Shown in pieces: positions 51,396 to 63,969 of a DNA stretch of 64,000 bases; the stretch's first letter is position 1; each line of letters begins with the position of its first letter. The DNA is from Streptomyces flaveolus (GTDB lineage: Bacteria; Actinomycetota; Actinomycetes; Streptomycetales; Streptomycetaceae): NCBI RefSeq assembly GCF_000716535.1, contig NZ_JNWV01000027.1, forward strand, positions 1-64,000, read 5' to 3'. Below the pieces are notes generated by a model. The model was given only the letters and a program-made list of their open reading frames with translations, searched no databases and was not told the DNA's origin. Made by a program: the position numbers and the translations under genes.

Positions 51396-52172
51396 TCACG
51401 CCTCCGGAGTGCGGACCTCCCCCTTCCGTAGCTGCGCGGTGGCGAGGACGGTGCCGTCGGGCGACGTCAGACGGGCGCCGGAGTACCGGGTGAGGTCGAC
51501 GGGGACCGCCACGCCCCAGTTGGCGTGTCCGTCGCGCACGGCGAAGTCGCCGACGCGGACACGCGTGCCGTCGGTGCGCTCCAGGAGACAGCTGACCGTT
51601 CCGGTGTACCGGGTGCCGGGGCGGGTCATGGCGACGGACACGAAGATCCAGCCGGGGCTGCCGGGGTGGGCGTAGACCTCGCCGACGGGCTCCCCGCCGC
51701 GCCCGACCGGGGTCATGTCCCCGACCAGCACCGGCTCCGACTCGACGGCGGGCGGCGGCGAGGCGGTGACCTCCTCGACGGCGGTGCCGACCGCCCAGCC
51801 GGCGAATCCGACGGCGACGGCGAACGCGGCGCCGACCGCGGCGACCCGTACCCGGGCCCGCCGGGCGCCGTGGCGCAGGCCCCGGCGCGAGCGGCCGAAG
51901 ACGCCCGCCGGCCGCCGCTGCCCCTCGGGCGCCGTCATCGACTGGGCGAGGCCACGCGCCACCCGGGTCTCGAAACCGGGCGGCGGCTCGCGGTCCGGCA
52001 GCAGGCCGACCAGCCGGTCGCCGACCAGCGTCAGTTGCCGGATGTACTCCCGGCAGTCCGCGCACCGGTCCAGATGGGCGACCGCCTCGGCCCGCTCCCG
52101 GCCGGGCAGCACGCCCAGCGCCAGCTCGGGACCGATCTCCCGCAGCTTCTCGCAGTTCGCGTCACTGGACAT
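51396..52172 (-). CDS. Zinc-finger anti-sigma factor
   Basis: 258 aa. The N-terminal anti-sigma domain carries HxxxCxxC (H33, C37, C40), a ZAS motif. A Pro/Arg linker, one transmembrane helix (~109-129) and an outer domain of ~120 residues (YTGTVSCLLERTDGTRVRVGDFAV) follow. It should hold the partner ECF sigma factor at the membrane until an outer or redox signal arrives. Its ATG overlaps the end of the sigma gene by 11 nt, so they form one operon. Confidence 0.9.
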   Translation of the reverse strand: MSSDANCEKLREIGPELALGVLPGRERAEAVAHLDRCADCREYIRQLTLVGDRLVGLLPDREPPPGFETRVARGLAQSMTAPEGQRRPAGVFGRSRRGLRHGARRARVRVAAVGAAFAVAVGFAGWAVGTAVEEVTASPPPAVESEPVLVGDMTPVGRGGEPVGEVYAHPGSPGWIFVSVAMTRPGTRYTGTVSCLLERTDGTRVRVGDFAVRDGHANWGVAVPVDLTRYSGARLTSPDGTVLATAQLRKGEVRTPEA

Positions 52173-52749
52173 GGTCGCCTCGTTCCGGAGAAGCGACGGT
52201 GGTGCGCAGCCGTGCCATCGCCGTCCTGATCCGCGTCTTGGCGGTACCCAGCGGGATCCGCTCCACGTCGGCGACCTGCTGGGCCGTCATGCCGTAGATG
52301 CCGGCCATCATCAGTGCCCTGGCCTGTTCCCGTGGCAGCCGTGCCAGGGCGGCCCGGACCTGGGCGGAGGCCTCGTCGGCCAGCGCCCACCGCTCGGGGG
52401 TCTCGGTGACGACGTCCAGCAGCTCTTCGAGGTCCTCGGGCGCCAGCGGCTCCGTCCGCCGGGCCCGGACCGCGTCGACGGCCAGGTTGTGCGCGATGGT
52501 CGTCAGCCAGGTCATGACCGAGCCTCGACGGGAGTCGTAGATCTGGGCGTGACGCCACGCGCGCTCGAACGTCTGCTGGGCGACGTCCTCGGCGAGCTGC
52601 TGGTCCCCGGTGACGGCCACGGCCACGCCGAAGACCCGGTGCTGGAACCTCCGTACGAAGATGACGGCCAGCTCCGGATCTCCGGCGGCCAGCCCGGACA
52701 GCAGAGCCTCGTCCGGGAGGCGGCCGACGGGGAACCGAAATCCCGACAC
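52162..52749 (-). CDS. ECF sigma factor
   Basis: 195 aa from GTG 52749 (VSGFRFPVGRLPDEALL); a GTG 23 codons upstream is less likely. Region 2 is FVRRFQHRVFGVAVAVTGDQQLAEDVAQQTFERAWRHAQIYDSRRGSVMTWLTTIAHNLAVDAVRAR. Region 4 is LPREQARALMMAGIYGMTAQQVADVERIPLGTAKTRIRTAMARLR. Coupled to its anti-sigma gene. Target promoters are unknown. A GTATAC just before the start may belong to its promoter. The pair is convergent with the kinase gene by nine nt. Confidence 0.92.
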   Translation of the reverse strand: MSGFRFPVGRLPDEALLSGLAAGDPELAVIFVRRFQHRVFGVAVAVTGDQQLAEDVAQQTFERAWRHAQIYDSRRGSVMTWLTTIAHNLAVDAVRARRTEPLAPEDLEELLDVVTETPERWALADEASAQVRAALARLPREQARALMMAGIYGMTAQQVADVERIPLGTAKTRIRTAMARLRTTVASPERGDHVQ

Positions 52750-52857
52750 ACCTCTGTATACGTTCGACGGCCGCCAGGGGATTGACCGTCCCCCTGGCCG
52801 CTCGCCGCGGAAGATCACATGCCCATTCTGCGTCCGTCGGCCGGGCCCCGCACGCGG

Positions 52858-53403
52858 TCAGTGCCCGTTCTGCGCCAGCCGCAGCAGATGGTCCGCCAGG
52901 GCCTGGCCCCCGCTGGGATCGCGGCTGATCAACAGCAGCGTGTCGTCACCGGCGATCGTCCCCAGGATGTCGTGCAGTTCCGCCTGGTCGATGGCGGAGG
53001 CGAGGAACTGCGCGGCCCCCGGAGGAGTCCGCAGGACCACCAGGTTCGCCGAGGCCTCCGCGGAGATCAGCAGCTCCTGGGAGAGCCGGCGCATCCGCTC
53101 CTCCTTGGCCGACTCCCCCAGCGGAGCCCGCGGGGTACGGAAGCCGCCCTCGCTCGGCACCGCGTAGATCAGGTCGCCGTCGGTGTTGCGGATCTTCACC
53201 GCGTTCAGCTCGTCGAGATCCCGGCTGAGCGTCGCCTGTGTGACGTTCAGCCCGTCGTCGGCGAGCAGCTTCGCCAACTGGCTCTGCGACCGCACCGGTT
53301 GCCGGTTGAGGATGTCCACGATCCGGCGGTGCCGTGCGGTGCGGGTCTGCGGCACGGCGGGGCCGGCCCCGTTGGCCGCCTCGTGGTCCTGCGCCTCGCT
53401 CAT
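52858..53403 (-). CDS. argR: Arginine repressor
   Basis: 181 aa. The N-terminal winged helix ([49 protein letters not shown]) includes the SRDL motif that contacts the ARG box. The C-terminal hexamerisation/arginine-binding domain is [33 protein letters not shown], with the conserved GTIAGDDT loop. An unusually long N-terminal tail (~20 aa) is normal for Streptomyces ArgR. Its ATG is seven nt after the argD stop. It is last gene of argCJBDR, so it represses its own operon. Confidence 0.96.
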   Translation of the reverse strand: MSEAQDHEAANGAGPAVPQTRTARHRRIVDILNRQPVRSQSQLAKLLADDGLNVTQATLSRDLDELNAVKIRNTDGDLIYAVPSEGGFRTPRAPLGESAKEERMRRLSQELLISAEASANLVVLRTPPGAAQFLASAIDQAELHDILGTIAGDDTLLLISRDPSGGQALADHLLRLAQNGH

Positions 53404-53410
53404 CGTCGTC

Positions 53411-54619
53411 TCATTCTCCGGATCGTCCGTCCCCGTCCACAGGGCTCGCCGCGTCGAGGATGCCGGGCAGCGCCCGGAGCAGCGCACCCACCTCGTCGTC
53501 GCGGAGATTCAGCGGCGGCATGAGCCGTACGACGTCGGGGGCGGGCGCGTTCACCAGGAACCCGGCCTCCTGGGCCGCCTGCTGCACCTGCGGTGCGCGC
53601 GGCCCGGTGAGCACGATACCCAGGAGCAGGCCCGCACCCCGGACATGATCGATCAACGGGTGGTTCAGTGCCTCGACGCCGTCCCGCAACCTCCCGCTCT
53701 GCCGCTTGACGTTGTCGAGCAGGCCCTCGCCCTCGATGGTGTCGAGCACGGCGAGTCCGGCGGCGCAGGCGACCGGGTTGCCGCCGAAGGTGGTCCCGTG
53801 CTGGCCGGGCCGCAGCAGTTCGGCGGCCCGGCCGAAGGCCACGGTCGCGCCGAGCGGCAGCCCGCCGCCGAGCTGCTTGGCGAGGGTGACGACGTCGGGC
53901 AGCACGCCCTCGTGGGCCTGGTACTCGAACCAGGTGCCGGTCCGCCCGATGCCGGTCTGCACCTCGTCCAGGACGAGCAGCGCACCCGTGGCGGCGGTGA
54001 TCGCGCGGGCCGCCTTGAGGTAGCCGGCCGGGGGCACGACGACGCCGTTCTCGCCCTGGACGGGCTCGATGACCACCAGGGCGGTGTCCTCGGTGACCGC
54101 GGCGGCCAGCGCCTGCGCGTCGCCGTAGGGGACGTGGGTGACCTCGCCGGGCAGCGGCCGGAAGGGCTCCTGCTTGGCGGGCTGGCCGGTGAGCGCGAGG
54201 GCGCCCATCGTGCGGCCGTGGAAGCCGCCGTCGGTGGCGACCATGTGGGTGCGCCCGGTGAGCCGGCCGATCTTGAAGGCGGCCTCGTTGGCCTCGGCGC
54301 CGGAGTTGCAGAAGAAGACCCGGCCCTCCCGGCCGAACAGCGCCAGGAGCCGTTCGGCGAGGGCGACGGTGGGCTCGGCCATGAAGAAGTTGGAGATGTG
54401 GCCGAGGGAGCCGATCTGCCGGGTCACGGCCTCGACGATCGCGGGGTGGGCGTGGCCCAGCGCGTTGGTGGCGATGCCGCCGACGAAGTCGAGGTACTCC
54501 CGGCCCTCGGCGTCCCACACCTTGGTGCCCTCGCCGCGGACGAGGGGCAGCCGCGGGGTGCCGTAGTTGTGCATGAGCGCGCCCTGCCAGCGCTCGGTCA
54601 GCTCCTGGTTGCCCGTCAC
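53411..54619 (-). CDS. argD: Acetylornithine aminotransferase
   Basis: 402 aa class III PLP aminotransferase: [59 protein letters not shown] and the PLP lysine in [16 protein letters not shown]. It converts N-acetylglutamate-5-semialdehyde to N-acetylornithine. The GTG start overlaps the argB stop by four nt (GTGA). Confidence 0.96.
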   Translation of the reverse strand: MTGNQELTERWQGALMHNYGTPRLPLVRGEGTKVWDAEGREYLDFVGGIATNALGHAHPAIVEAVTRQIGSLGHISNFFMAEPTVALAERLLALFGREGRVFFCNSGAEANEAAFKIGRLTGRTHMVATDGGFHGRTMGALALTGQPAKQEPFRPLPGEVTHVPYGDAQALAAAVTEDTALVVIEPVQGENGVVVPPAGYLKAARAITAATGALLVLDEVQTGIGRTGTWFEYQAHEGVLPDVVTLAKQLGGGLPLGATVAFGRAAELLRPGQHGTTFGGNPVACAAGLAVLDTIEGEGLLDNVKRQSGRLRDGVEALNHPLIDHVRGAGLLLGIVLTGPRAPQVQQAAQEAGFLVNAPAPDVVRLMPPLNLRDDEVGALLRALPGILDAASPVDGDGRSGE

Positions 54620-55524
54620 TGCGCGTCCCCCTCAAGCTCGTCGGGCACGACCATGGTGCCGATGCCCTCGTCGGTGAAGATCTCCAGCAGGATCGAGTGC
54701 TGGACCCGGCCGTCGATCACGCGGGCGGTCGTCACGCCGTTGCGCACGGCGTGCAGGCAGCCCTCCATCTTCGGCACCATGCCGGAACTCAGCTCCGGCA
54801 GCAGCTTCTCCAGCTGGGAAGCGGTGAGCCGGCTGATCACCTCGTCGGAGTTCGGCCAGTCCTCGTAGAGGCCCTCGACGTCGGTGAGGACCATGAGGGT
54901 CTCGGCGCCCAGTGCCGCAGCGAGTGCCGCAGCCGCCGTATCAGCATTGACGTTGTAGACATGTCCGTCGTCCTGGGAGCGGGCGATCGAGGAGACGACC
55001 GGGATGCGGCCGTCGGCCAGCAGCGCCTCGATCGCGCCCGTGTCGAGGGCGGTGATCTCGCCGACGCGTCCGATGTCGACCGGCTCGCCGTCGATCTCCG
55101 GGGTGTGCTTGGTGGCGGTGATGGTGTGCGCGTCCTCGCCGGTCAGCCCCACGGCGAACGGGCCGTGCTGGTTGAGCAGGCCGACCAGCTCGCGCTGCAC
55201 CTGCCCGGCGAGCACCATCCGTACGACGTCCATGGCGTCCTCGGTGGTGACGCGCAGGCCCGCCTTGAACTCGCTGACGATGCCGTGCCGGTCGAGGGCG
55301 GCGCTGATCTGCGGGCCGCCGCCGTGCACGACGACCGGCTTGAGGCCGGCGTGCCGCAGGAAGACGACGTCCTGGGCGAAGGCGGCCTTCAGTTCCTCGT
55401 TCACCATGGCGTTGCCGCCGAACTTGATGACGACGATCTTGCCGTGGTGCCGGGTCAGCCAGGGCAGCGCCTCGATGAGGATCTGTGCCTTCGGCAGTGC
55501 CGTGTGTTTCCGCGTCGTGGTCAT
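54616..55524 (-). CDS. argB: Acetylglutamate kinase
   Basis: 302 aa amino-acid-kinase fold: VIKFGGNAM (ATP phosphate loop), [38 protein letters not shown] (substrate and arginine-sensing region) and [30 protein letters not shown]. It phosphorylates N-acetylglutamate. The N-terminal extension ([23 protein letters not shown]) forms the helix found in arginine-feedback-inhibited hexameric enzymes, so feedback inhibition is likely. The ATG overlaps the argJ stop (ATGA). Confidence 0.96.
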   Translation of the reverse strand: MTTTRKHTALPKAQILIEALPWLTRHHGKIVVIKFGGNAMVNEELKAAFAQDVVFLRHAGLKPVVVHGGGPQISAALDRHGIVSEFKAGLRVTTEDAMDVVRMVLAGQVQRELVGLLNQHGPFAVGLTGEDAHTITATKHTPEIDGEPVDIGRVGEITALDTGAIEALLADGRIPVVSSIARSQDDGHVYNVNADTAAAALAAALGAETLMVLTDVEGLYEDWPNSDEVISRLTASQLEKLLPELSSGMVPKMEGCLHAVRNGVTTARVIDGRVQHSILLEIFTDEGIGTMVVPDELEGDAQ

Positions 55525-56672
55525 GAGGAGTAGGCGCTGTTCTCGTGGACGTAGTCGGCGGTCAGGTCGTTGGTCCAGATGGTCGCGGTCTCGGCGCCGG
55601 CGGCGAGGTCGGCCACGATGTGGACCTCGCGGTAGCGCATGTCGACCAGGTCGCGGTCCTCGCCGACGCTGCCGTTCTTGCAGACCCAGACGCCGTTGAT
55701 GGCGACGTTGAGCTGGTCCGGCTCGAAGGCGGCCTTCGTGGTGCCGATCGCGGAGAGCACGCGGCCCCAGTTGGGGTCCTCGCCGTGGATCGCGCACTTG
55801 AGGAGGTTGTTGCGGGCGATGGAGCGGCCCACCTCGACGGCGTCCTCCTCGCTCGCCGCGTTGATCACCTCGACCTTGATGTCCTTGCTGGCGCCCTCGG
55901 CGTCGCCGATGAGCTGCCGGCCGAGGTCGGCGCAGACCTGCCGCACGGCCTCGGCGAACTCCTCGTACTCCGGGGTGACGCCGGAGGCACCGGAGGCGAG
56001 CAGCAGGACGGTGTCGTTGGTGGACATGCAGCCGTCGGAGTCGACGCGGTCGAAGGTGACCCTGGTGGCCGCGCGCAGCGCCTTGTCCAGGGTCTCGTCG
56101 TCCAGGTCGGCGTCGGTGGTGAGGACGACGAGCATGGTGGCGAGGCCCGGCGCGAGCATGCCGGCGCCCTTGGCCATGCCGCCGACGGTCCAGCCGTCCT
56201 TGGTCACCACCGACGTCTTGTGGACGGTGTCGGTGGTCTTGATGGCGATGGCGGCCTTCTCGCCGCCGTGCTCGCTCAGGGAGGCGGCGGCCGTCTCCAC
56301 GCCCTTGAGGAGCTTGTCCATGGGGAGCAGCACACCGATCAGGCCGGTGGAGCAGACGGCGACCTCGATGGCGCCCCGGCCGAGCACCTCGGCGACCTTC
56401 TCGGCGGTGGCGTGCGTGTCCTGGAAACCCCGGGGGCCGGTACAGGCGTTGGCGCCGCCGGAGTTGAGGACGACCGCCGAGACCTGGCCGCCCTTGAGGA
56501 CCTGCTCGGACCAGAGGACCGGCGCGGCCTTCACACGGTTGGAGGTGAAGACGCCCGCGGCGGCACGGCGGGGCCCGTCGTTGACCACGAGGGCCAGGTC
56601 GGGGTTGCCGTTCTCCTTGATCCCGGCGGCGATGCCGGCCGCCGTGAATCCCTTGGCTGCCGTGACACTCAC
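55521..56672 (-). CDS. argJ: Bifunctional ornithine acetyltransferase / glutamate N-acetyltransferase
   Basis: 383 aa. It has the autoproteolytic ArgJ region [21 protein letters not shown], where cleavage before the Thr of ATML makes alpha and beta chains, plus [24 protein letters not shown] and [10 protein letters not shown]. It recycles acetyl groups from N-acetylornithine to glutamate. GTG start. It is separated from argC by 115 bp containing a REP-like hairpin, unlike the overlapping downstream genes. Confidence 0.96.
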   Translation of the reverse strand: MSVTAAKGFTAAGIAAGIKENGNPDLALVVNDGPRRAAAGVFTSNRVKAAPVLWSEQVLKGGQVSAVVLNSGGANACTGPRGFQDTHATAEKVAEVLGRGAIEVAVCSTGLIGVLLPMDKLLKGVETAAASLSEHGGEKAAIAIKTTDTVHKTSVVTKDGWTVGGMAKGAGMLAPGLATMLVVLTTDADLDDETLDKALRAATRVTFDRVDSDGCMSTNDTVLLLASGASGVTPEYEEFAEAVRQVCADLGRQLIGDAEGASKDIKVEVINAASEEDAVEVGRSIARNNLLKCAIHGEDPNWGRVLSAIGTTKAAFEPDQLNVAINGVWVCKNGSVGEDRDLVDMRYREVHIVADLAAGAETATIWTNDLTADYVHENSAYSS

Positions 56673-56753
56673 TGCATCTCCTTGTTCGCTTCTCCGCCCG
56701 TGCAGCGCAGCGGTGCGGCCATCGTCGTCGTCTGCGGCCCGGCGGCTGCACGT

Positions 56754-56783
56754 ACTCCCCCAGCTACCGCTGGGAGGTGCCCC
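56754..56783. repeat. REP-like hairpin between argC and argJ
   Basis: CCCAGC (56759-56764) pairs with GCTGGG (56769-56774) around TACC, inside the GC-rich block ACTCCCCCAGC...GCTGGGAGGTGCCCC. From memory this block type recurs in intergenic DNA of Streptomyces. It interrupts the arg operon and may attenuate or protect the transcript. Confidence 0.5.
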
Positions 56784-56787
56784 TTGC

Positions 56788-57863
<1,076 letters not shown>

Positions 57864-57872
<9 letters not shown>

Positions 57873-58232
57873 CGCCTTGGGCAGCATCACCCGGCGCGAG
57901 ACGACGAAGGTGACCGGTATCGCCGCCGCGGAGGCGAGCAGCGGAGCGAAGCGGCTGCCGGCGTGCAGGAGGTCGACGATCACGTAGACGCCCGCCGTGG
58001 TGATCAGGAAATTGGTCACGTTCGTCAGCGGGAACAGCAGGAATTTCCGCCAGGTGGGCCGGGTCCGGTAGGTGAAGCGCGCGTTCAGAAAAAAGGAGCC
58101 GATCATGCTGAGCAGAAAAGCCAGGATGTGCGCGGCCAGATAAGGAAGGGCGGTCAGGAACAACAGGTAAAGGCAGTAGTAGGTCGCCGTGTTCACGACG
58201 CCGACCGCCGCGAAGGTCAGAATCTGCCGCAT
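57864..58232 (-). CDS. gtrA: GtrA-family membrane protein
   Basis: 122 aa, four transmembrane helices (LTFAAVGVVNTATYYCLYLLFL, YLAAHILAFLLSMIGSFFLN, FLLFPLTNVTNFLITTAGVYVIV, FAPLLASAAAIPVTFVVSRRVM). The N-x-x-x-Y and F-x-L-N-A-R-F-T-Y-R motifs match GtrA, thought to flip or position polyprenyl-phosphate sugars. Its ATG shares one base with the stop of the GT2 gene (TGATG). The DNA is slightly AT-richer than its neighbours. Its stop codon is part of the argC ARG box. Confidence 0.9.
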
Positions 58233-59182
58233 CAGGGGATGAGATCTTTCGTCCGTTCCACGTTGGTCGCCTTCACCAGGAAGTGCGGGCGCCCCTTCAC
58301 CTCGTAGTAGATGCGGCCGGTGTACTCCCCGATGACTCCCAGCATGACCATCTGGACGCCCGCCAGGGCGGTTACGGCGGTGATGATGGTCACATAGCCG
58401 GGGGTCTGGACACCGTGGGCGAGCGCGGCGCCCACGATCCAGGCGGTGTAGAGGCCCGCGCACAGCAGCAGCCCGACACCGAGCCAGAGCGCGGCGCGCA
58501 GCGGGCGGTTGTTGAAGGAGAGCAGGCCGTCGAGGCCGTAGTTGAGCAGGCCGCGCAGGTTCCAGGAGGTGCGGCCTGCCTCGCGGGCGGCGTTCTGGTA
58601 CTCGAAGGTGGTGCTCGGGAAGCCCACCCAGGCGAACAGGCCCTTGGAGAACCGGTTGTACTCGGTGAGGGCCAGCACGGCGTCCACCACCCGGCGTGAC
58701 AGCAGCCGGAAGTCCCCCACGCCGTCGACGAGTTCGACGTCGACCAGGCGGTTGACGAGCCGGTAGTACAGCCGGGCGGTGAGGGTCCGGGTGAACCGGT
58801 CGCCGGTGCGGGTGCGCTTGGCGATGACCTGGTCGTGGCCCTGTTCGCGCAGCTCGACCATCCGCTTGATCAGCGCCGGCGGGTGCTGGAGGTCGGCGTC
58901 CATGACGATCACCGAGTCGCCCGAGGCGTGCCGCAGGCCGGCCAGCAGAGCCGCCTCCTTGCCGAAGTTGCGGCTGAAGGAGACGTAGCGCACCCGGGAG
59001 TCGAGGTCCGCCAGTTCCTTCAGGACGGCGAGCGTACGGTCCCGGCTGCCGTCGTCGACGTAGACGAACTCCATGTCGTGGCCGAGGGGCAGCAGTTCCT
59101 CGGCGACCTTCTGGACCTCCTCGTGGAAACGGGCGAGGACGTCTTCCTCGTTGTAGCAGGGCGCGACGATCGATATCAGCAT
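58232..59182 (-). CDS. GT2 family polyprenyl-phosphate glycosyltransferase (GtrB/DPM-like)
   Basis: 316 aa. The GT-A domain has SIVAPCYNEEDVL, VYVDDGSRDRTL, SFSRNFGKEAALLAGL and MDADLQHPP (DxD for metal/nucleotide-sugar). Two C-terminal transmembrane helices are RPLRAALWLGVGLLLCAGLYTAWIV and VTIITAVTALAGVQMVMLGVIGEYTGRIY. It probably makes polyprenyl-phosphate-glucose or similar on the inner membrane face, which GtrA then handles. Central member of a yfhO-GT2-gtrA set. Confidence 0.93.
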   Translation of the reverse strand: MLISIVAPCYNEEDVLARFHEEVQKVAEELLPLGHDMEFVYVDDGSRDRTLAVLKELADLDSRVRYVSFSRNFGKEAALLAGLRHASGDSVIVMDADLQHPPALIKRMVELREQGHDQVIAKRTRTGDRFTRTLTARLYYRLVNRLVDVELVDGVGDFRLLSRRVVDAVLALTEYNRFSKGLFAWVGFPSTTFEYQNAAREAGRTSWNLRGLLNYGLDGLLSFNNRPLRAALWLGVGLLLCAGLYTAWIVGAALAHGVQTPGYVTIITAVTALAGVQMVMLGVIGEYTGRIYYEVKGRPHFLVKATNVERTKDLIP

Positions 59183-59203
59183 GCGGGTCCCCCCTGGGCG
59201 CGG

Positions 59204-61756
59204 TCAGAGAGCGGTGGTCACGCGCTCGCGCGGTGAAGTGGTCGTGGGCGGCACCGGGGCGCGCCGGCGGCGGACGGCGGTGAGGGCGGTGAGCAGGGCG
59301 AGCGTCAGCAGCGAGGCGGCGCCCACGGTCGTGCCCAGCCGCAGGCCGGGTGGGTGGAAGGTGCAGGTCAGGCTGGTGGCGGTGCCGTCGAGGGGCACGG
59401 CGATCAGCCCGTGGAAGTCCTCGGCGGGCCGCTCGGGCCCGTCGCCGGTGGCGCAGCGCCAGCCGGCGATCCGGGGGGCCGCGACGACCGCGGTGCCCTT
59501 GCTGCCGGGGCGCAGCCGGGCCCGCACCGTGGCGCCGGAGACGGTCACCTCCGTGGCACCGGTCGCCTTCAGGCGGGCGGCGGCGGTGGCCAGCCGGGCC
59601 GTGTCCAGGCAGCCGACGGCGGCGGACGGGATGCGGCCGGGCCGGTCCGGCCGCAGCTCGATCCGCAGCGACCCCGCGGCGGGGGCGGTGCCGAGCGGCT
59701 CCATGGCGGCGCGGTTGCGCGGGAACTCGAACCGGAACCGGGCGGGTTCCCCGGCGCCGGCGAGCCGCGCGGTGCCGGAGAAGTGCGGGGCCCACAGGTG
59801 CACCTGGGTGCCGGCCGGGCACCGGGCGGTGATCGTCGGCCGGGCCAGGGCGTTCCCGGTGCCGACCCGGCGGGACGGTAGCGGCCGCCCGTCGTCGTCG
59901 TGCACGGTGACACGGGGCACGGTGTAGACGCGGCTGCCGAGCAGCAGTTCCTGGTTGCGGTACGGCGACGGCCCGAACGGCTTCCTGTCGGGCGCGGCCC
60001 GGACGGTGACCAGGGGCGGCACGTCCCGGCGGGTGACGGTCACCGGACCGGCGTGCGGGGACAGGTACTTCTGGTGCGGGTCGGGCGGGGAGTGCACCCG
60101 GGCGCCGACCGAGAAGACGACGTCCGTGACGGCGTTGTCCAGGCTCTGCACGTTCCGGCCGCGCGAGGTCCAGCCGTCGCCGAGGGCGGTGAGGGTGCGG
60201 CTGAGGACGTCCGAGGTGAGGCTGCTGTAGTACTGGGCACCCTCGCCGCCCACCAGCAGCGGGTCGTTGCCGACGGTCTGCTCGCGGCCGGGGTCGGTGC
60301 GGTACCGCGGCCAGTCGTCGGCCCCGGCGATCGCCGCCGCCTGTGTCTCCTGCCGCTCGCCCCAGGGCGTGTAGTCGTCCAGGTGCCCGAGGCGCAGCCG
60401 GGTGTCCACAGCGGAGGTGGCGGCCGTCTCGCCCACCTGGGCGCCGAGGAGCAGGACGACGGCCAGCCCGGCGAGCCGGGTGCGCCGCCCGGCGCGGCCC
60501 AGCAGCACCAGGCCGCCGACGGCGCCCGCGAGGGCGAGCAGCAGCACCGGCCAGGTGTACGGCCGCACCAGCGCGCTGCGGCTCGCGACGGCGATGATCA
60601 GCACGAGCAGCGCGGTCGCGGCACCGAGGGCGCGCCGGTCGGGCAGGCCGTACGCCACGGCGTGCCAGGCGGCGACGACCAGCAGGCCGCACAGCACGAA
60701 CGCCTGCCGGTAGGGGCTGCCCTGCGGGGTGGCGAAGGCGTGCCAGAGCAGGTGGGTGGGGCCCCACTGGAGGGAGAGGGCCACCAGGAGTGCCAGCGCC
60801 GTCCAGCCGGCGCGCACCGGGACCGGGACCGCGCGGTGGAAGGGCAGGGCGAGGGCGAGGAGCAGGGCGGTGATGCCGACGTAGAGGGCCGGGGAGCCGA
60901 AGCCGTAGGTCGCGGGCAGCAGCCGGGCGGCCACGTCCTCGGTGGGTACGGGGGCGAACTGGCGTACGCGGCCGGGGTAGGCGTGCTTCGTGCCGAAGTA
61001 GACGACCGTGACGAGCGGGGCGGCGAGGCCCACGCCGAGGACGGTGGTCAGGGCGGCGCGACCGGCCGTGGCGAGCGCCTGCCGGCGCGGCGGACGGGCG
61101 AGCAGCAGGCGCAGCAGCAGGACGAGGGCGGCGCCGAGGGTGGCCATGTAGGCGGTGTAGAAGTTGGCGGTCCACGCGAGGGCGACGATCAGGACGCCGG
61201 TCAGGCGCCGGCGTCCGGTGAGCGCCCACTCACCGACCAGGCACAGCAGCGGCAGGGCGATCAGGCCGTCGAGCCACATCGGGTTGTAGGAGGCGTCGGC
61301 CGTGCTCCAGCCGCACAGCGCGTACGAGGCGCCGAGCAGGCCCGCCGCCCACCAGCGGCCGGGGCGCAGGGTGAGCAGCAGCCAGGCCATGGCCGCGGCG
61401 GCGGAGGCGGTCTTCAGGAGGGTGACGGCGTAGACGGCGAGGTCGATCTGGTCGCGCGGGAAGAGGGCGACGAGCAGGGCGTAGGGGCTGCCGAGGTAGG
61501 TGCCGAGGTCGGGCAGGAAGGCGGCGCCGTAGCCGGACTGCCAGTTGACGAGGAGGCCGCCGTGGGCCCTGCCGTGCAGTAGGTCCCACAGGTGGGCGTG
61601 GAAGGGCACGTACTGGTTGCCGAGGTCGTTGACGCTCCGGGTGCGGGGGCCGAAGGGATAGCTGCGCGCCAGCACGTCACCGGCGCAGAAGGCGGTGATC
61701 GTGACGGCCGCGGCGAGCAGGGCGGCGGCCTGCCGCGGTCGGGACATCGTTTTCAC
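59204..61756 (-). CDS. YfhO-family multi-TM membrane protein
   Basis: 850 aa. The N-terminal ~430 residues are a GT-C-like membrane domain with about 11-12 helices (TRSVNDLGNQYVPFHAHLWDLLHG, LPDLGTYLGSPYALLVALFPRD). A large extracytoplasmic beta-rich domain (~460-810) and a last transmembrane helix (LGTTVGAASLLTLALLTALTAV) with a basic tail follow. YfhO proteins act in lipoteichoic-acid or other envelope glycosylation using polyprenyl-phosphate sugars. The adjacent GT2 and GtrA genes supply the donor. GTG start at 61756; an ATG three codons later is possible. Confidence 0.88.
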   Translation of the reverse strand: MKTMSRPRQAAALLAAAVTITAFCAGDVLARSYPFGPRTRSVNDLGNQYVPFHAHLWDLLHGRAHGGLLVNWQSGYGAAFLPDLGTYLGSPYALLVALFPRDQIDLAVYAVTLLKTASAAAAMAWLLLTLRPGRWWAAGLLGASYALCGWSTADASYNPMWLDGLIALPLLCLVGEWALTGRRRLTGVLIVALAWTANFYTAYMATLGAALVLLLRLLLARPPRRQALATAGRAALTTVLGVGLAAPLVTVVYFGTKHAYPGRVRQFAPVPTEDVAARLLPATYGFGSPALYVGITALLLALALPFHRAVPVPVRAGWTALALLVALSLQWGPTHLLWHAFATPQGSPYRQAFVLCGLLVVAAWHAVAYGLPDRRALGAATALLVLIIAVASRSALVRPYTWPVLLLALAGAVGGLVLLGRAGRRTRLAGLAVVLLLGAQVGETAATSAVDTRLRLGHLDDYTPWGERQETQAAAIAGADDWPRYRTDPGREQTVGNDPLLVGGEGAQYYSSLTSDVLSRTLTALGDGWTSRGRNVQSLDNAVTDVVFSVGARVHSPPDPHQKYLSPHAGPVTVTRRDVPPLVTVRAAPDRKPFGPSPYRNQELLLGSRVYTVPRVTVHDDDGRPLPSRRVGTGNALARPTITARCPAGTQVHLWAPHFSGTARLAGAGEPARFRFEFPRNRAAMEPLGTAPAAGSLRIELRPDRPGRIPSAAVGCLDTARLATAAARLKATGATEVTVSGATVRARLRPGSKGTAVVAAPRIAGWRCATGDGPERPAEDFHGLIAVPLDGTATSLTCTFHPPGLRLGTTVGAASLLTLALLTALTAVRRRRAPVPPTTTSPRERVTTAL

Positions 61757-61968
61757 ACCCGGTTCCTGTCCGGGTGTCGCGGCGGGTTCCCGTGCGCTGT
61801 GTCACTTTCGCCGGGCGTTGTATTGCGGTGCATTTTCGGCGGTCCTCGCAGAATGTGTGCCCCATCGATTCGCCGACTTAGACGGAGCGTGATTCCGGAT
61901 GGTTGTGCGCTCACCGAAAAGTGAGGCGACATCTTCCGAATACGGGAAACACCGCGTGAATTACATGT

Positions 61969-61998
61969 CCTACCGGAAAACATTCGCTTTCCGGTAGG
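61969..61998 (-). terminator. Terminator after CGNR gene
   Basis: Perfect 11-bp stem CCTACCGGAAA (61969-61979) with 61988-61998 around an 8-nt loop, five nt beyond the stop of the minus-strand CGNR gene. Confidence 0.85.
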
Positions 61999-62003
61999 TG
62001 TTC

Positions 62004-62606
62004 TCAAGGTGAACCGGCTTTGCGGGCCGCGTAGGCCCGGGCCGCCCGGACCCGGTTGCCGCACTTGGTGGTGCACCAGCGGCGGGCGCCGTGGGAGCGC
62101 AGGAACCAGCGGGCGCACCCCTGGGCGGCGCACTCGGTGAGCAGGTCCGCGTCGGCGCCCGTGAGCAGGTCGGTGGCGTCCTCGGCGAGCTGGGAGAGCG
62201 CGGCGGCGGCCGGGTTGCCGGAGTCGGGGACGTCGGCGCGGCGGGGGCCGTCGGCGGTCCAGGCCAGCCGGGGCGTGGCGGGCGCGGCGGCGAGGGTGGC
62301 GTTGAGGGTGTCCAGGGCGTCGGCGGGCGGCTGCGTCCCGGCGGCCCGGGCAGCGAAGAGGGCCCGCAGCGCCTCGCGCAGGACCCGCAGCCGGCCGGAC
62401 TGCCTGCCGTTCAGGCTCACCCGGTCGGGCAGCAACGCGTGCCGGACCAGCCACAGGTGCGCGGCCTCGGTGTCGTCGAGCAGGTCGACCTGGCCGTGGC
62501 TGACCGTGAACCGCGTGTTGACCAGTGCCAGCGCGGCGTACCGGTCCTCGCCGGGGACGGGGAGCTGGTGCAGGTAGACGGGGGCCTCGTGATCCACGGC
62601 TCTCAT
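62004..62606 (-). CDS. CGNR zinc-finger regulator
   Basis: 200 aa. ABATE-like N-terminal region (YAALALVNTRFTVSHGQVDLLDDTEAAHLWL), middle helical region, and the C-terminal CGNR zinc finger ECAAQGCARWFLRSHGARRWCTTKCGNRVRAARAYAARK. AAGGA lies five nt before the ATG. It is divergent from the cysteine desulfurase gene with a 13-bp inverted repeat between the two starts, which makes it a candidate regulator of that gene and of itself. Confidence 0.88.
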   Translation of the reverse strand: MRAVDHEAPVYLHQLPVPGEDRYAALALVNTRFTVSHGQVDLLDDTEAAHLWLVRHALLPDRVSLNGRQSGRLRVLREALRALFAARAAGTQPPADALDTLNATLAAAPATPRLAWTADGPRRADVPDSGNPAAAALSQLAEDATDLLTGADADLLTECAAQGCARWFLRSHGARRWCTTKCGNRVRAARAYAARKAGSP

Positions 62607-62618
62607 GGTAATCCTTGC

Positions 62619-62659
62619 GGTTCTCCGTGAGGAGGACTTAGCGTGTCTCACGGAGAACC
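62619..62659. promoter_or_regulatory. Inverted repeat between CGNR gene and cysteine desulfurase
   Basis: GGTTCTCCGTGAG (62619-62631) and CTCACGGAGAACC (62647-62659) are perfect complements separated by 15 nt. The left arm starts 12 nt before the CGNR ATG and the right arm ends 26 nt before the desulfurase start. Confidence 0.8.
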
Positions 62660-62682
62660 GAGCATGAAACCGTGAGAGGTGA

Positions 62683-63921
<1,239 letters not shown>

Positions 63922-63969
63922 ACGCGTCGGCGCGTGCTTCCACCGAAGCGCGCCCGCGTTGGAGCGCGC